Below are positions 1 through 10,686 of a DNA stretch of 64,000 nt, one piece after another (the stretch's first letter is position 1; each line of letters begins with the position of its first letter). A program made the position numbers and the translations under genes. Below the pieces are notes generated by a model that did no database searches, was not told the origin of the DNA, and saw only the letters and a program-made list of their open reading frames with translations. The stretch comes from Alteromonas sp. MMG017. GTDB taxonomy: Bacteria; Pseudomonadota; Gammaproteobacteria; Enterobacterales; Alteromonadaceae. Location: the NCBI RefSeq assembly GCF_018100795.1, contig NZ_JAGJDY010000004.1:62001-126000 (forward strand), in the 5' to 3' direction.

Positions 1-1088
1 TTACTTAAGCACTCGGTTAACGCTTGCCCAAGCAGTTCGGTGCCTTCACCGGTTTGAGCTGATAGCCAAACTCGGGTTGGAACACCTTCCTCGTTTCTTT
101 CAATCCGAGGGTTTATGTCATCTAGTTTATCAATCTTATTACATATTAGTAATTGTTGAATCTCGCTGGCGTCTATTTCTTCCAACACAGCGTTCACTTC
201 ATCAATAGTTTCACGATATTTCGCGTCTGCAATATCCACCACATGAAGCAAGAGATCAGCTTCTTGGGTTTCTTGAAGCGTGGCTTTAAATGCCGCCACT
301 AGGTCGTGTGGTAGGTGCCTTATAAAGCCTACCGTATCGGCTAAGATGGCAGGCCCTACGTCTTTCAAATCTATTTTTCTAAGCGTAGGGTCTAACGTAG
401 CAAACAATTGGTCTGCCGCATACACGTGCGCGTCGGTAATAGTATTGAAAAGGGTAGACTTACCAGCATTGGTATAGCCCACTAAGGATACTGTGGGAAT
501 TTCAGCACGTTTTCTAGACCTACGTCCTTGCTCGCGCTGCTTTTGTACTTTTTCTAAACGGCGAAGAATAGCTTTTATGCGCCCACGAAGTAATCGGCGG
601 TCAGTTTCGAGCTGAGTTTCACCCGGCCCACGCAAACCTATACCCCCTTTTTGGCGCTCTAAGTGAGTCCAACCTCGAATAAGACGCGTAGAGATGTGAC
701 GCAATTGAGCGAGTTCAACCTGAAGCTTACCTTCATGCGTTCTTGCTCTTTGCGCAAATATATCGAGGATAAGCCCGGTTCTATCTAGCACTCTACATTG
801 ACAAACCGCTTCTAAGTTTCGCTCTTGAGAGGGCGACAAACTATGGTTAAAGATAACGACATTAGCGTCGTGCGCTTTAACTGCTGCTGCGATTTCTTCC
901 GCTTTACCCGAACCCACAAAGAATTTAGCTTGGGGTGCACTTCGCGAAGTTGTGATAACTTCTACCGCGTTTACACCCGCAGAAGACACAAGCAATTCGA
1001 GCTCGGCTAAATCTTCTTTGCTGTTTTCATCAGTAAAATTAACATGAACTAGTACAGCCTGTTCACCGGCTTCATAACGGTCAAACAA
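1..1088 (-). CDS. hflX: Ribosome-dissociating GTPase HflX (3' end cut by window)
   Basis: HflX is a translational GTPase that binds the 50S subunit and splits stalled ribosomes, notably after heat stress. The frame is open to the window edge and gives about 362 residues; E. coli HflX has 426, so the C-terminal part lies outside. Visible are the N-terminal HflX domain, the [11 protein letters not shown] linker near residues 151-161, Walker [10 protein letters not shown] (204-212), G3 DTVGF (251-255) and G4 NKID (317-320). The start is a TTG (1086-1088), because translation from it matches the start of E. coli HflX ([12 protein letters not shown]); no ATG fits. It is the last visible gene of the leftward block and follows hfq by 17 bases, as in E. 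coli. Confidence 0.95.
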   Translation of the reverse strand, partial: MFDRYEAGEQAVLVHVNFTDENSKEDLAELELLVSSAGVNAVEVITTSRSAPQAKFFVGSGKAEEIAAAVKAHDANVVIFNHSLSPSQERNLEAVCQCRVLDRTGLILDIFAQRARTHEGKLQVELAQLRHISTRLIRGWTHLERQKGGIGLRGPGETQLETDRRLLRGRIKAILRRLEKVQKQREQGRRSRKRAEIPTVSLVGYTNAGKSTLFNTITDAHVYAADQLFATLDPTLRKIDLKDVGPAILADTVGFIRHLPHDLVAAFKATLQETQEADLLLHVVDIADAKYRETIDEVNAVLEEIDASEIQQLLICNKIDKLDDINPRIERNEEGVPTRVWLSAQTGEGTELLGQALTECLS

Positions 1089-1105
1089 GCGCGTTACCTT
1101 TTAAT

Positions 1106-1357
1106 TTATTCAGCTTTAGTATTTTCAGATTCTCCTGTAGCACTCGGCATAGTAATAGCGCGAGCTGGAACAACGGTGGAAATAGCGTGCTTATACACCA
1201 TTTGGCTTACTGTATTTTTAAGTAGAATCACGAACTGATCAAATGATTCAACTTGTCCCTGTAATTTAATGCCGTTTACCAGATAAATAGATACTGGAAT
1301 ACGCTCCTTGCGTAATGCATTTAAGAATGGGTCTTGTAAAGATTGCCCTTTAGCCAT
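1106..1357 (-). CDS. hfq: RNA chaperone Hfq
   Basis: Hexameric Sm-like RNA chaperone that pairs small RNAs with mRNAs. At 83 residues it is shorter than the 102-residue E. coli protein but has the full Sm core: the [17 protein letters not shown] start, the Sm1 part with [10 protein letters not shown], and the Sm2 motif [10 protein letters not shown]. The C-terminal tail is short and acidic (ends [10 protein letters not shown]). It lies between miaA and hflX in the conserved gammaproteobacterial order, 77 bases after miaA, so it is probably co-transcribed and may have its own promoter in that gap. Confidence 0.98.
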   Translation of the reverse strand: MAKGQSLQDPFLNALRKERIPVSIYLVNGIKLQGQVESFDQFVILLKNTVSQMVYKHAISTVVPARAITMPSATGESENTKAE

Positions 1358-1434
1358 TTGATATCCTTAGTTTTTATTATTCGTAGCCCTTACTCTCGGC
1401 CACTGCACGTCTAATGTATACCACACTCAACTTA

Positions 1435-2418
1435 TTAGAGTGTGACTTTCGCTGTAATTTTAGTCAAATTATCTTTACAAAATGTGTCTAGCCAAGTGAG
1501 GTTTTCCCAACCCCTAAGCCACGTAAGCTGTCGCTTAGCGAGTTGCCTAGTTGCGATAATGCCCCTTTCGCGCATTTGCTCGTAGGACAATTGGCCTTCT
1601 AAGTATTGCCACATTTGTCTATAGCCAACCGAGCGAATTGATGGTAAATCTTCGTGAAGATCGCCCCGTTCAAACAGTCGCTTAACTTCTTGTTCAAATC
1701 CATCATCTAACATCATGTCGAATCGCTGGGCAATTCGTTCATGTAAGACGGTTCTATCTTTTGGAGCAATAGCAAATTGGCTAATATCGTAGGGGCAAGG
1801 ACTGCCTTTCTCGTTTTGCCAGTCTGTTAGCGTTTTGCCCGTTCCACGAAATACTTCTAATGCTCTGGTCAATCTTTGAGGGTCGTTAGGGTGAATTCTG
1901 TCACCGCTAATAGGATCCACTCGGCAAAGCTCGTCGTGCAATTTTTGCCAACCGGAAGCTTCTGCTTCACTGGCTATTTCGCTGCGTATCTTTTCATCTG
2001 ACTTAGGTAGTGGCGAAATCCCATTTATCAAGGCATTAAAGTACATCATTGTACCCCCAGCCAATATTGGTACCCTATTTCGGCTATGAATCTCTTCTAT
2101 AAGCCTAATTGCATCGTTACAAAACTGTGAAACAGAGTAACTTTCTGCTGGGTCAATAATATCAATAAGATGATGAGGAACTAACGATTTCTCAGCAGCC
2201 GTAGGTTTCGCCGTACCTATATCCATATTAGTGTAGACCAAAGCTGAATCAACGCTGATAATTTCACAGTCCATTGTTTCAGCTAGCGACAGTGACAAAC
2301 CTGTCTTACCTGATGCCGTTGGGCCCATAATGGAAATAACAGGTAATTGAGACTGATACTTGTCTGATGTATTCGGTGTATTCGATGTATTCAATGCAGA
2401 TTTTATGCCATCAACCAT
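1435..2418 (-). CDS. miaA: tRNA dimethylallyltransferase MiaA
   Basis: Transfers a dimethylallyl group to N6 of A37 in tRNAs that read codons beginning with U. The P-loop GPTASGKT is at residues 32-39 from the chosen start, followed by the [16 protein letters not shown] segment and the [14 protein letters not shown] motif typical of MiaA. An upstream ATG at 2448 is possible, but the ATG at 2418 gives 327 residues (E. coli 316) and overlaps the mutL stop by 8 bases (ATGGTTGA), a usual coupling arrangement. The N-terminal 25 residues before the core are rich in Ser, Thr and Asn and look poorly conserved. Confidence 0.95.
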   Translation of the reverse strand: MVDGIKSALNTSNTPNTSDKYQSQLPVISIMGPTASGKTGLSLSLAETMDCEIISVDSALVYTNMDIGTAKPTAAEKSLVPHHLIDIIDPAESYSVSQFCNDAIRLIEEIHSRNRVPILAGGTMMYFNALINGISPLPKSDEKIRSEIASEAEASGWQKLHDELCRVDPISGDRIHPNDPQRLTRALEVFRGTGKTLTDWQNEKGSPCPYDISQFAIAPKDRTVLHERIAQRFDMMLDDGFEQEVKRLFERGDLHEDLPSIRSVGYRQMWQYLEGQLSYEQMRERGIIATRQLAKRQLTWLRGWENLTWLDTFCKDNLTKITAKVTL

Positions 2419-4168
2419 GGTTATTTCCCCATGTTGAAAGCAGGCCATCTAACGAGCGCACTTTACCAAATCGCTCTATATATTCCCATTGTTTCACGTC
2501 GTTTTTCTCATCCAACCAGTGCCACAATTGTTCGCATAATATTTCATCTAAATCTTGGTCGTCAGTTAACACTATTTGAAAGCGCTTATCATCATTTGCA
2601 ACGTCGCTCTCTAACAGCCTTTCAAACCAACGTATCCAAGGGAAGTGCCTTGTGCCCGCGGGTACTTGCTGCAATCTATACTTGCCCGCCACTTGGTTAA
2701 TTTCAAAGTTAAGCGCGTTAAGTGCCGCAATTTTATTAGGCTCAACATGAGCAACTTCAAGCGCCACTGGCATCAACAAAGGTTGTGAATGCTCGGCCGC
2801 CTCAAATACCTCTTGTAAGTACACATTTGCGAAAGATTTCACATCCAGTAGGTAAACATTTTCATTGTGTACGTAAATTCTACAATATGAGTTTAGTGCA
2901 ACATGCTGACTTTGCTCACGCTCTGATGATGCCGTGTCGCTATTTGGCGTCATTAAACGATTAAAATTAGATTGGTAAGCCGCGGTTGGCGCTTTCGATT
3001 GTCTATGCCCAGATAAAGACGCGCCACCTGAACCGCCTAAACCTGATTGAGATGACGAAGCCGGAGAATGACTTAAAGGACGTATATAATCATGACTTTG
3101 CTGCGGTGGATTAAAACTCACTGGTTCATCATAGCTCTCAGCTTCGCCATGTTGGTGAGTTTCACTCTCATTGGTAATTGAGTGCAGTGCATCACACACT
3201 GTCTTACAAATAAAATCATGTACTAAGCGCCCTTGCTGAAAGCGAACTTCATGCTTTGCCGGGTGGACGTTCACATCCACATCTTTAGGGTCTAACGTAA
3301 GGTAAACCACAAATGAAGGCTGTTCTAATACACCCCATACACTTTCGTATGCTTGCCTGATAGCATGCATAATTAACTTATCTCGCATGCCGCGCCCGTT
3401 TACAAAGCTAAACTGGCAATCGTTACTGCTACGCAGCATTACTTCGCTACCTAGCCATGCATTCATGGTAATCCCTTCGTATTCCACATTGATATGTACA
3501 GCGTTATCAATAAACTTTTGCCCTACTACAGCGGCGATACGAGGGGCAAGTGATCCGTGTTTATCGGCAATATAGCGCTTTGTCGTCTTGCCGTTATGTT
3601 TCAGAATAAAACTAGCATGGGGGTAACTAAGGGCAATGCGTTTCACCACATCTTCAATGTGTTGAAACTCTGTTTTTTCGGCACGCAGAAACTTGCGCCT
3701 CGCCGGCGTATTGTAAAAAAGGTCTGCCACATCAATGGTGGTCCCTTTGGGGTGTGCAGCTGGCTGAATATTAACTGCCATTTCCCGGCCTTCGCAGTAG
3801 GCCTGCCAGGCTTCGCTTTGCGCTTCGGTTTTAGAGGTTAACGTTAAACGGCTAACCGAACTGATACTGGCGAGCGCTTCCCCACGAAAGCCTAACGATA
3901 AGATTCGCTCTAAATCATCTAATGTTGAAATTTTACTGGTGGCGTGACGACTCAGGGCAAGCTGTAATTCATCTTTAGCAATGCCTGCGCCGTTATCTTT
4001 TAAACGAATGCGTTTATGACCGCCTTTCTCAATATCTATTTCTATTCTATTGGCGCCTGCATCTAGGCTATTTTCTAGTAACTCTTTAACCACAGACGCA
4101 GGGCGTTCAACCACTTCCCCTGCGGCAATCTGGTTGGCCAATTGTGGCGATAATAATTGTATAGACAA
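2411..4168 (-). CDS. mutL: DNA mismatch repair protein MutL
   Basis: MutL is the GHKL-type ATPase that links MutS mismatch recognition to strand incision. It has 585 residues (E. coli 615). The N-terminal ATPase motifs are clear: ENSLDAGA, the DNGAGI loop, GFRGEAL and the FVNGR block. A Ser/Gly/Gln-rich linker follows (about residues 345-415), then a C-terminal dimerisation domain. I see no DQHA(X)2E(X)4E endonuclease motif, so this is the MutH-partnered type. The start is a TTG at 4166-4168, chosen because [20 protein letters not shown] aligns with the E. coli N-terminus. Its stop overlaps the miaA start. Confidence 0.97.
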   Translation of the reverse strand: MSIQLLSPQLANQIAAGEVVERPASVVKELLENSLDAGANRIEIDIEKGGHKRIRLKDNGAGIAKDELQLALSRHATSKISTLDDLERILSLGFRGEALASISSVSRLTLTSKTEAQSEAWQAYCEGREMAVNIQPAAHPKGTTIDVADLFYNTPARRKFLRAEKTEFQHIEDVVKRIALSYPHASFILKHNGKTTKRYIADKHGSLAPRIAAVVGQKFIDNAVHINVEYEGITMNAWLGSEVMLRSSNDCQFSFVNGRGMRDKLIMHAIRQAYESVWGVLEQPSFVVYLTLDPKDVDVNVHPAKHEVRFQQGRLVHDFICKTVCDALHSITNESETHQHGEAESYDEPVSFNPPQQSHDYIRPLSHSPASSSQSGLGGSGGASLSGHRQSKAPTAAYQSNFNRLMTPNSDTASSEREQSQHVALNSYCRIYVHNENVYLLDVKSFANVYLQEVFEAAEHSQPLLMPVALEVAHVEPNKIAALNALNFEINQVAGKYRLQQVPAGTRHFPWIRWFERLLESDVANDDKRFQIVLTDDQDLDEILCEQLWHWLDEKNDVKQWEYIERFGKVRSLDGLLSTWGNNHG

Positions 4169-4203
4169 AAGAAACTCGTAGGTAGAAATTGATTAACGTG
4201 ATG

Positions 4204-5574
4204 TTAGGTTCTTGGAATAGTAAGTACTTGCCCTATTCTCACCACATCACTATTTAAGTTATTGGCAGCTTTTAAGCGGCTGACGTTCACATTGTAGCGC
4301 TGCGCAAGTAGCGATAGCGACTCGCCACTTCTTACAGTATGGGTTCGACTATCTGCACGTTCAAGTGCCCATAATGTACCATCTGGGGGGACTTGCTTAA
4401 AATAGCGTTTTGCTGCGGTAAACATGGCTTTCGCCAGTTTTTCTCTATGTTTACCCCAGTTAAGGTTTTTCTCTTCTTGCGGGTTAGAAATGAACCCTAC
4501 TTCAACCAAAATGGATGGAATATCCGGCGCAGTGAGTACAGCAAAGCTGGCTGCTTGAGGCGCGCGTTTGTGCAAGGAAGTCACTTGCTTCATTTCTTCA
4601 ATCACTTTGTTGCCCAAGTCATGACTGGTGGCCATACTGTGGTCCATCGATAAACCAAGAATGGTTTCCGCTAAATAACGCTCACTCGATTTATCGCTGA
4701 TCACTTCTGCCGCACCACCAAGTAATTCAGAGTGCCGTTCTGATTTTTCTAGCCAGCGACCTAGTTCTGTATCGGCACGGCGCATCGACAGTACCCACAC
4801 AGATCCCCCTTTGGGCTGTGGTTGGCTAAACGCATCAGCGTGAATCGATATTAATAAGTCCGCTTTTTGCTTGCGAGCCAGTTCTGGGCGTTTGTTTGGC
4901 GATACATAGTAATCACCACTGCGCGTCATAATGGCCCGCATACCACGTTCACCATTAATCATGGCTTCAAGTTTTTTGGCAATGCTTAATGTAATGTGCT
5001 TTTCATACGTACCAGCTGGCCCAATGGAACCAGGGTCTTCGCCACCATGACCTGCATCTATGGCAACAATAATATCTCGGTTTCTGTGGCTGCTCGAACC
5101 ATCCATGACAACCGAAGACGTTGAGGCATTTGACGGAGACTTACTAGATGCGGATGTACTTGAACTCGCAGCAGGCGCACCACTGCCTTTCAAATCAATA
5201 ACTAATCTATGCCCGTAAGGTTTGGTGGGGGTCATTGCGAACAAAGACGGCGACGCCCCGCGGTTTAACTCAATAACCACCCGCGCAGATTGTTTATTTT
5301 TCGGTGTTGAGTAGCGTACCTTTCGCACTAAATCGCCTGACTCAGATTGAAGAGATAATGCCTTGCTATCACTCGTATTCGATAAGTCGATAACCAAGCG
5401 ATGTGGATTTTTAAGGGGAAAGTAGGTGAATTCAGGCGCAGACGACATATCGAGCACAATTCGCGTATTATCTGGCGAGGGCCAAATTCTTAGCCCATCA
5501 ATTTGATTTTGTGCAGCATGGACAGTTTGCACTACAACCCAAATGCACATAACCGATAAAATTTTACGTACCAT
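4204..5574 (-). CDS. amiB: Periplasmic N-acetylmuramoyl-L-alanine amidase (AmiB-like, with LysM)
   Basis: Zinc amidase that cleaves septal peptidoglycan so daughter cells can separate. Residues 1-20 form a signal peptide ending VHA. An AMIN domain (about 25-130, targets the septum) is followed by a Ser/Ala-rich linker (about 130-165), an Amidase_3 catalytic domain with DAGHGGEDPGS, a second zinc histidine in SIHADAF and the catalytic Glu in VEVGFISNP, and one LysM repeat at the C-terminus (about 412-455, HTVRSGESLSLLAQRYNV). The place between tsaE and mutL is that of E. coli amiB, and the LysM agrees. Such enzymes normally need an EnvC or NlpD activator, not encoded here. Confidence 0.93.
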   Translation of the reverse strand: MVRKILSVMCIWVVVQTVHAAQNQIDGLRIWPSPDNTRIVLDMSSAPEFTYFPLKNPHRLVIDLSNTSDSKALSLQSESGDLVRKVRYSTPKNKQSARVVIELNRGASPSLFAMTPTKPYGHRLVIDLKGSGAPAASSSTSASSKSPSNASTSSVVMDGSSSHRNRDIIVAIDAGHGGEDPGSIGPAGTYEKHITLSIAKKLEAMINGERGMRAIMTRSGDYYVSPNKRPELARKQKADLLISIHADAFSQPQPKGGSVWVLSMRRADTELGRWLEKSERHSELLGGAAEVISDKSSERYLAETILGLSMDHSMATSHDLGNKVIEEMKQVTSLHKRAPQAASFAVLTAPDIPSILVEVGFISNPQEEKNLNWGKHREKLAKAMFTAAKRYFKQVPPDGTLWALERADSRTHTVRSGESLSLLAQRYNVNVSRLKAANNLNSDVVRIGQVLTIPRT

Positions 5575-5639
5575 GCTTCGCCTTTATTTTGCTTGTTGCC
5601 ACAAGCTTATAGTCGTTATTGTTTATCAAAGCTCACTAT

Positions 5640-6122
5640 TTATAGCGTTTTACAACCTTGCAATATCTTTGCGCCTTTCACGCTTGTCGCTTCAACACTG
5701 AACTGACGACCAGTTGGCACAATATTTATACTAATCACAATGTCTGGTGATGCCAAGTATTCAGCGCCATTTTCTGACCATTCTATAAGGGCAATGTTTC
5801 CGGTACCGAAATAATCTCGAATTCCCATGAACTCAAGTTCTTCTGGGTCGGCTAAACGATACAAGTCGAAATGATAAATTGAGACATTTTCTAGCTCGTA
5901 AGGTTCCACCAAGGTATAGGTCGGGCTTTTTACATTTCCATCATGCCCTAATGCTTGAATGAAGTACCGGCTGAAGGTGGTCTTTCCTGCGCCCAAGTCA
6001 CCGTTTAAAAATATCACGGCATCTATTGGCTGCTGCGCCGCTACGGCATTCGCCAGATCCTTTGCCATTGCTGACGTATCTTCAGGTGTTGCAGCAAAAA
6101 ATGAAGAGTGCGGGTAAGACAT
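5640..6122 (-). CDS. tsaE: tRNA threonylcarbamoyladenosine biosynthesis ATPase TsaE
   Basis: Small P-loop ATPase that works with TsaB and TsaD to form t6A37 on ANN-decoding tRNAs. Walker [10 protein letters not shown] is followed by the [11 protein letters not shown] segment, YHFDLYRL and the IEWSENG motif, all typical of TsaE. An upstream ATG at 6146 would add eight residues; the ATG at 6122 (MSYPHSSFF) gives 160 residues, nearer the family length of about 155. It follows nnr and precedes amiB as in E. coli, with 74 bases to the nnr stop and 65 to amiB. Confidence 0.95.
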   Translation of the reverse strand: MSYPHSSFFAATPEDTSAMAKDLANAVAAQQPIDAVIFLNGDLGAGKTTFSRYFIQALGHDGNVKSPTYTLVEPYELENVSIYHFDLYRLADPEELEFMGIRDYFGTGNIALIEWSENGAEYLASPDIVISINIVPTGRQFSVEATSVKGAKILQGCKTL

Positions 6123-6196
6123 CTTTTTAACGTTCCACATGATCAAACTAAAAGGCTGATATTGGCATTAAGCCTACACAGCCCATGCCAATAGAT

Positions 6197-7696
6197 TTAT
6201 TGATTAATTAACGCACGTACGGCATCAAATAGATCACTGGCTATCATACCACGTTGTCCGTAAAGCTGGGCAATATCATCGCCCGCTTTAGCATGCAACA
6301 CCACGCCGTACTTAGCGGCAATATCAACGCTAAGCCCTTGCGCCATAAGCGCGCCTAATATACCGCTTAGTACATCACCGCTTCCCGCGGTTGCCATACC
6401 AGGGTTACCATGGCGACAAACCCACGTTTTCTTTTCGTTATCGATAAGCGTACCGGCCCCTTTTAAAACACATACTGCATGGTAACGCTGCGAACATTGT
6501 CTGGCGTAATTGAATCGGTCGCTTTCTACATCTTCAACCGACACTCCTAGCAGTCGACCAGCCTCTCCCGCATGAGGAGTAAGTACGCAGTGTTCTAGTG
6601 TGTATGCGGTTGACTGTTTGCATAAAAGATTAAGCGCGTCAGCATCGATGACAATAGGTTTATTCTCACTTTGACAGTGTTTGAGCACGCTAGTGAACAC
6701 ACTTTGTGACCATTCATCTTGACCAAGTCCTGGACCAATGACTACGCATGACGCCCATGCTAAGGCATCATCTAAGTGGCTTGATGTCACCATCAGCTCA
6801 GGTCGACCTGCACTAACCTGAATAGTAGACGCCTCGTGGGTATAAACCCGCACCATACCGGCACCACTTCGAAGGGCCGCTTCCCCAGCAAGCCTAATAG
6901 CGCCGGCCGTTCCACGATTTCCGCCCACACACAGCAACCTGCCATAGGTGCCTTTGTGGCTGTGAACATCCCGAGGCCCCATGCCTTTGAAGTGCTCAAT
7001 ATTTAATAAGGTGGCGCTGGCTTTTGCTAAGGTCTGAAACGCTTTACCTATTTCTAAATCAGCGTACACCAGCTTTCCGCAAGACTGCTTACCTGCCCCT
7101 GTGACTAACCCAGGTTTGATGCCTACAAAGGTAACGGTGACATCGGCTTGAACGCAGCGCCCTAAACTTTGGCCTGTGTTCGCATCTAATCCTGAAGGTA
7201 CATCAATACTGACCACTGGGGTTGATGAATCGTTGATAGCGTCGATAACATCGGCGAATTCATTGCGAATGTAGCTGTTAATTCCTGTACCTAATAATGC
7301 ATCGATGACTACGTCTGCTTTTTCAATCAGGCCAACATCGAAAGGTTTAATACTGCCGCCAGCATCTAGCCACTGTTTTTGTGCAGTGCCGGCATCACCT
7401 TCTAACACGCGGTCAGGTTCAATTGCGCAAACATGCACTTTTTTACCCGCTTTTTTCGCATTTAATGCTGTTATGTAACCATCGCCAGCATTGTTACCTT
7501 GGCCTAGTAAAATTAAATACACATCAGAATTAGCGAATAAACTTTGGCACTGTTCAAATACAGCACCGCCGGCGCGTTGCATTAACGTGAACATATCACA
7601 GCCAGACTGAGCAGCCGCTTCGGCTTCATTTTCTCTGACCTGATCGGCCCGAAACAGTTTGTATGATAAACTTGAGGTGAGTTGAGTATCTAGCAT
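6197..7696 (-). CDS. nnr: Bifunctional NAD(P)HX epimerase / ADP-dependent NAD(P)HX dehydratase
   Basis: Repairs hydrated NAD(P)H. The N-terminal YjeF_N epimerase domain (about residues 15-220) carries LLGQGNNAGDGY and IDALLGTGI; the C-terminal ribokinase-like dehydratase domain (about 235-495) carries the GPGLGQDEW, IDADALNLL, LTPHAGEA and NPGMATAGSGDVLSG blocks, the last holding the catalytic Asp. The length of 499 residues is normal for the fused enzyme. It starts 6 bases from the divergent queG start, so the two genes share a very tight promoter region. It is the first gene of the leftward tsaE-amiB-mutL block. Confidence 0.96.
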   Translation of the reverse strand: MLDTQLTSSLSYKLFRADQVRENEAEAAAQSGCDMFTLMQRAGGAVFEQCQSLFANSDVYLILLGQGNNAGDGYITALNAKKAGKKVHVCAIEPDRVLEGDAGTAQKQWLDAGGSIKPFDVGLIEKADVVIDALLGTGINSYIRNEFADVIDAINDSSTPVVSIDVPSGLDANTGQSLGRCVQADVTVTFVGIKPGLVTGAGKQSCGKLVYADLEIGKAFQTLAKASATLLNIEHFKGMGPRDVHSHKGTYGRLLCVGGNRGTAGAIRLAGEAALRSGAGMVRVYTHEASTIQVSAGRPELMVTSSHLDDALAWASCVVIGPGLGQDEWSQSVFTSVLKHCQSENKPIVIDADALNLLCKQSTAYTLEHCVLTPHAGEAGRLLGVSVEDVESDRFNYARQCSQRYHAVCVLKGAGTLIDNEKKTWVCRHGNPGMATAGSGDVLSGILGALMAQGLSVDIAAKYGVVLHAKAGDDIAQLYGQRGMIASDLFDAVRALINQ

Positions 7697-7702
7697 AAGT
7701 AC

Positions 7703-8854
7703 ATGTCCACTATAAATTCTATCGACCTAATTCAATTGACCCAAGATATCAAGGCTTGGGGCCGCGCGCTAGGCTTTCAGCAAGTTGGTATTAGCGACAT
7801 TGATTTACATCAGCATGAAGCCCATTTAACTAAGTGGTTAGAGAACGGCTATCACGGCGACATGGCCTTTATGGCTAACCATGGAATGAAGCGGGCCCGG
7901 CCCGACGAACTTGTGCCAGGCACGCTGCGGGTTATTAGTGTGAGAATGAACTACCTTCCACCCGATGCCTCGTTCGCAAAACATTTAAGCCAACCAGATA
8001 CAGGGTATATCAGTCGTTATGCACTTGGCCGCGATTATCACAAGGTATTGCGTAAGCGTTTGAAGCAACTCGGCGAGAAAATTACTACCGCGCTGAGTGA
8101 CACCCAGTACCGTCCGTTTGTAGATTCAGCACCGGTATTGGAACACGCTATTGCAGAAAAAGCGGGAATAGGTTGGACAGGAAAACACAGCTTAACCATT
8201 AATAAAGAAGCAGGTTCTTGGTTCTTTTTAGGTGAGCTTTTTATTAACTTGCCCTTACCTATCGATTCACCAATAGAAGAAGGCTGTGGCACGTGTACGG
8301 CATGCCTAACTATCTGCCCTACTAACGCAATAGTAGCGCCTTATAAAGTAGACGCTAGGCGTTGTATTTCCTACTTGACTATTGAATCAGACAAAGACAT
8401 TCCCGAGGAACTTCGCCCTTTAATGGGTAATCGAATTTATGGCTGTGATGACTGTCAACTTATCTGCCCGTGGAATCGTTATGCTGATATCACTGAAGAA
8501 GAAGACTTTCACCCCAGAAAAGTATTGCACGGGCAAAGCCTGACAACCCTATTTTCATGGGATGAAGCTACCTTTTTAGTTAATACCGAAGGGTCGCCCA
8601 TTCGCCGAATTGGGTTTGAAAAATGGCAACGTAATATTGCCGTCGCATTGGGAAATGCCAAATATAGCGAACAGACAGTTAACGCCCTTCAGGCAAACCT
8701 TGGGAAGGTGAGTGATAAAGTCGACCGGCACATTTTATGGGCATTAGCGCAACAGGAAAATAAAAAAACAGGATTAGCGTTAGAAGAAAAGGCGAATAGA
8801 CAACAAAAAAGACTAACCAGAGCAGTTGAGAAAGGCTTGCCCAGAGACGCGTAA
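7703..8854 (+). CDS. queG: Epoxyqueuosine reductase QueG
   Basis: Cobalamin- and iron-sulfur-dependent enzyme for the last step of queuosine synthesis in tRNA. It has 383 residues (E. coli 379). Both [4Fe-4S] clusters are visible: CGTCTACLTICPTNAI (about residues 194-209) and the later CDDCQLICPWN (about 250-260). The N-terminal B12-binding part has YALGRDYHKVLRKRLK, and the PFVDSAPVLEHAIAEKAGIGW block holds the catalytic Asp region. It is divergent from nnr with 6 bases between start codons and converges on the hypothetical gene at 8893. Confidence 0.97.
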   Translation: MSTINSIDLIQLTQDIKAWGRALGFQQVGISDIDLHQHEAHLTKWLENGYHGDMAFMANHGMKRARPDELVPGTLRVISVRMNYLPPDASFAKHLSQPDTGYISRYALGRDYHKVLRKRLKQLGEKITTALSDTQYRPFVDSAPVLEHAIAEKAGIGWTGKHSLTINKEAGSWFFLGELFINLPLPIDSPIEEGCGTCTACLTICPTNAIVAPYKVDARRCISYLTIESDKDIPEELRPLMGNRIYGCDDCQLICPWNRYADITEEEDFHPRKVLHGQSLTTLFSWDEATFLVNTEGSPIRRIGFEKWQRNIAVALGNAKYSEQTVNALQANLGKVSDKVDRHILWALAQQENKKTGLALEEKANRQQKRLTRAVEKGLPRDA

Positions 8855-8892
8855 TAAAACGCGTACACAAAGCTGGTTAGCCTATCACCTGA

Positions 8893-9423
8893 CTAAGTAG
8901 TTGCATCACTGATAAGCACGGGCTTTGATGAAAACTTAACACCAATTCGGGGGTTTCCCTCTTCAATATTGCTCACTTCAAGCATTTCACCGAATTGCCA
9001 CCACGACTGGGATTTCAAGTCATCAAGCATGCGCTCGAACCCTGCATGGCTGCCAGAGTATTCCCCCGTAAACTCACATTCTGATTGCGTGCATTGAAAC
9101 GTATTCAGTGTAAGTTTTTGACCACTGGGGTGAAACGCTAAAAATTCCGTTATTTCGTTTTGAACCTGAAATTCAGAAAGATCTTCATTGGTAGCGAGTA
9201 TATGCGCGCTCGTCGGGGGCTGGGCGTATGCTTCGCCAGACATTTGAGGGGTAGCTTTAATCACCCTAAGATTGCTACTTGCGGTGGTGCGCGAACGCTC
9301 CAGCACAGTATTCAAACGCTCTTTTTCCACGTTGGAATTAGCCAACTTACCGTGGTAAAAGCCGAACTGATAACCTGTCACGGCAATAAAGAGAATGAGT
9401 ACAATAACAACCCAGGGTTTCAT
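8893..9423 (-). CDS. Uncharacterised membrane-anchored periplasmic protein
   Basis: I do not recognise this 176-residue protein. Residues 4-22 form one hydrophobic segment (WVVIVLILFIAVTGYQFGF) after MKP, which fits an N-terminal anchor with the rest in the periplasm. A short charged helical stretch follows (about 28-52). The C-terminal half has two cysteines six residues apart (FQCTQSECEF, near 110-115) that could form a disulfide, and a Trp pair (QSWWQFGEM). It lies 56 bases after hemE in the same direction, so it may be the distal gene of that transcript. No function is inferred. Confidence 0.75.
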   Translation of the reverse strand: MKPWVVIVLILFIAVTGYQFGFYHGKLANSNVEKERLNTVLERSRTTASSNLRVIKATPQMSGEAYAQPPTSAHILATNEDLSEFQVQNEITEFLAFHPSGQKLTLNTFQCTQSECEFTGEYSGSHAGFERMLDDLKSQSWWQFGEMLEVSNIEEGNPRIGVKFSSKPVLISDATT

Positions 9424-9479
9424 GATTTCCTTACCAACTTGTTGGCGAGTCGTAGCTAAACATTTAGCTACGAATATAA

Positions 9480-10571
9480 CTACTTATGATAAGGCGCACT
9501 GAGTTCGTGAACTGAATTCACAAACACACCTGCATTTTCTGGTGGCACATCTAAGTGAATACCGTGACCTAGATTGAATACATGGCCAGAGCCTTCACCA
9601 TAACCCGATAGAATAGTGCCAACTTCTTCACGAATTCTTTCCGGCGAAGCATAAAGCATGGAAGGGTCCATATTGCCTTGTAGTGCTACCTTGTCACCAA
9701 TACGTGCACGTGCTTCAGCAATATCAATCGTCCAATCAAGGCCTACCGCATCACAACCTGTAGCAGCAATTGACTCTAACCACATGCCGCCGTTTTTGGT
9801 AAACAAAGTAACCGGTACTTTTCTTCCATCGGCTTCACGGGTAAGTCCATCAACAATACGCGCCATATATTGCAATGAAAAGTCTTTATAATCACGTGGT
9901 GACAACACACCGCCCCACGTATCGAATATCATGACTGATTGTGCACCTGCTGCAATTTGAGCATTGAGGTATTCCGTTACGGAATCAGCCAGCTTCTCTA
10001 GTAAGGCATGTAAGATAGCCGGTTCAGCAAACGCCATTTTTTTGATTTTAGTGAAGGCCTTACTTGAGCCACCTTCCACCATATAAGTAGCAAGCGTCCA
10101 AGGACTGCCAGAAAAACCAATTAAAGGCACGTCGCCATTTAGTTCACGGCGGATGGTGCGCACTGCATTCATTACATACTGCAGTTCACCTTCTGGGTCC
10201 GGCAAACCAATTTTATCGACATCGGCTTTACAGGTAATTGGCTTTTTAAAACGCGGGCCTTCGCCAGTTTCGAAATAAAGCTCTAAGCCCATCGCATCAG
10301 GAATCGTTAGAATGTCTGAAAATAAAATAGCGGCATCTAGTGGAAAACGACGAAGAGGCTGTAAAGTCACCTCACAGGCAAGCTCCGCATTTTTGCATAA
10401 CGACATAAAGTCGCCGGCGACTGCTCGCGTTGCTTTATATTCAGGTAAATAGCGGCCAGCTTGTCGCATCATCCATACAGGGGTGACATCGACAGGTTGC
10501 TTTGATAAAGCCCGTAGGTAACGATCATTCTTTAAAGCGGGTTTAGCAGCACTGGTAGCTTTTTGCGACAT
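9480..10571 (-). CDS. hemE: Uroporphyrinogen decarboxylase HemE
   Basis: Converts uroporphyrinogen III to coproporphyrinogen III in haem synthesis. It has 363 residues (E. coli 354). Signature 1 [14 protein letters not shown] (about residues 32-45) and signature 2 [16 protein letters not shown] (about 148-163) are intact, as are the FDTWGG and [15 protein letters not shown] blocks. It is the cytoplasmic decarboxylase of the common pathway. The nudC gene lies upstream on the same strand, with rsd diverging from nudC, as in E. coli, but 243 bases separate nudC and hemE, and that gap holds a plus-strand terminator. Confidence 0.97.
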   Translation of the reverse strand: MSQKATSAAKPALKNDRYLRALSKQPVDVTPVWMMRQAGRYLPEYKATRAVAGDFMSLCKNAELACEVTLQPLRRFPLDAAILFSDILTIPDAMGLELYFETGEGPRFKKPITCKADVDKIGLPDPEGELQYVMNAVRTIRRELNGDVPLIGFSGSPWTLATYMVEGGSSKAFTKIKKMAFAEPAILHALLEKLADSVTEYLNAQIAAGAQSVMIFDTWGGVLSPRDYKDFSLQYMARIVDGLTREADGRKVPVTLFTKNGGMWLESIAATGCDAVGLDWTIDIAEARARIGDKVALQGNMDPSMLYASPERIREEVGTILSGYGEGSGHVFNLGHGIHLDVPPENAGVFVNSVHELSAPYHK

Positions 10572-10652
10572 ATATTCACCTAAAATTAGAAAAATAAAAC
10601 GGCGAAATTATACCAGCATTCATTTCATTTTGTGCTAAAAAGCTGTCTTAAT

Positions 10653-10680
10653 TTGGCAACTTGCGATACTTGCCCATAAT
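10653..10680 (+). promoter_or_regulatory. Possible sigma-70 promoter for a plus-strand RNA
   Basis: TTGGCA (10653-10658) and CATAAT (10675-10680) are separated by 16 bases. The pair lies about 115 bases before a strong plus-strand terminator, with no plus-strand gene between. It was found by eye in AT-rich DNA, so chance is possible. Confidence 0.4.
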
Positions 10681-10686
10681 AATGCG

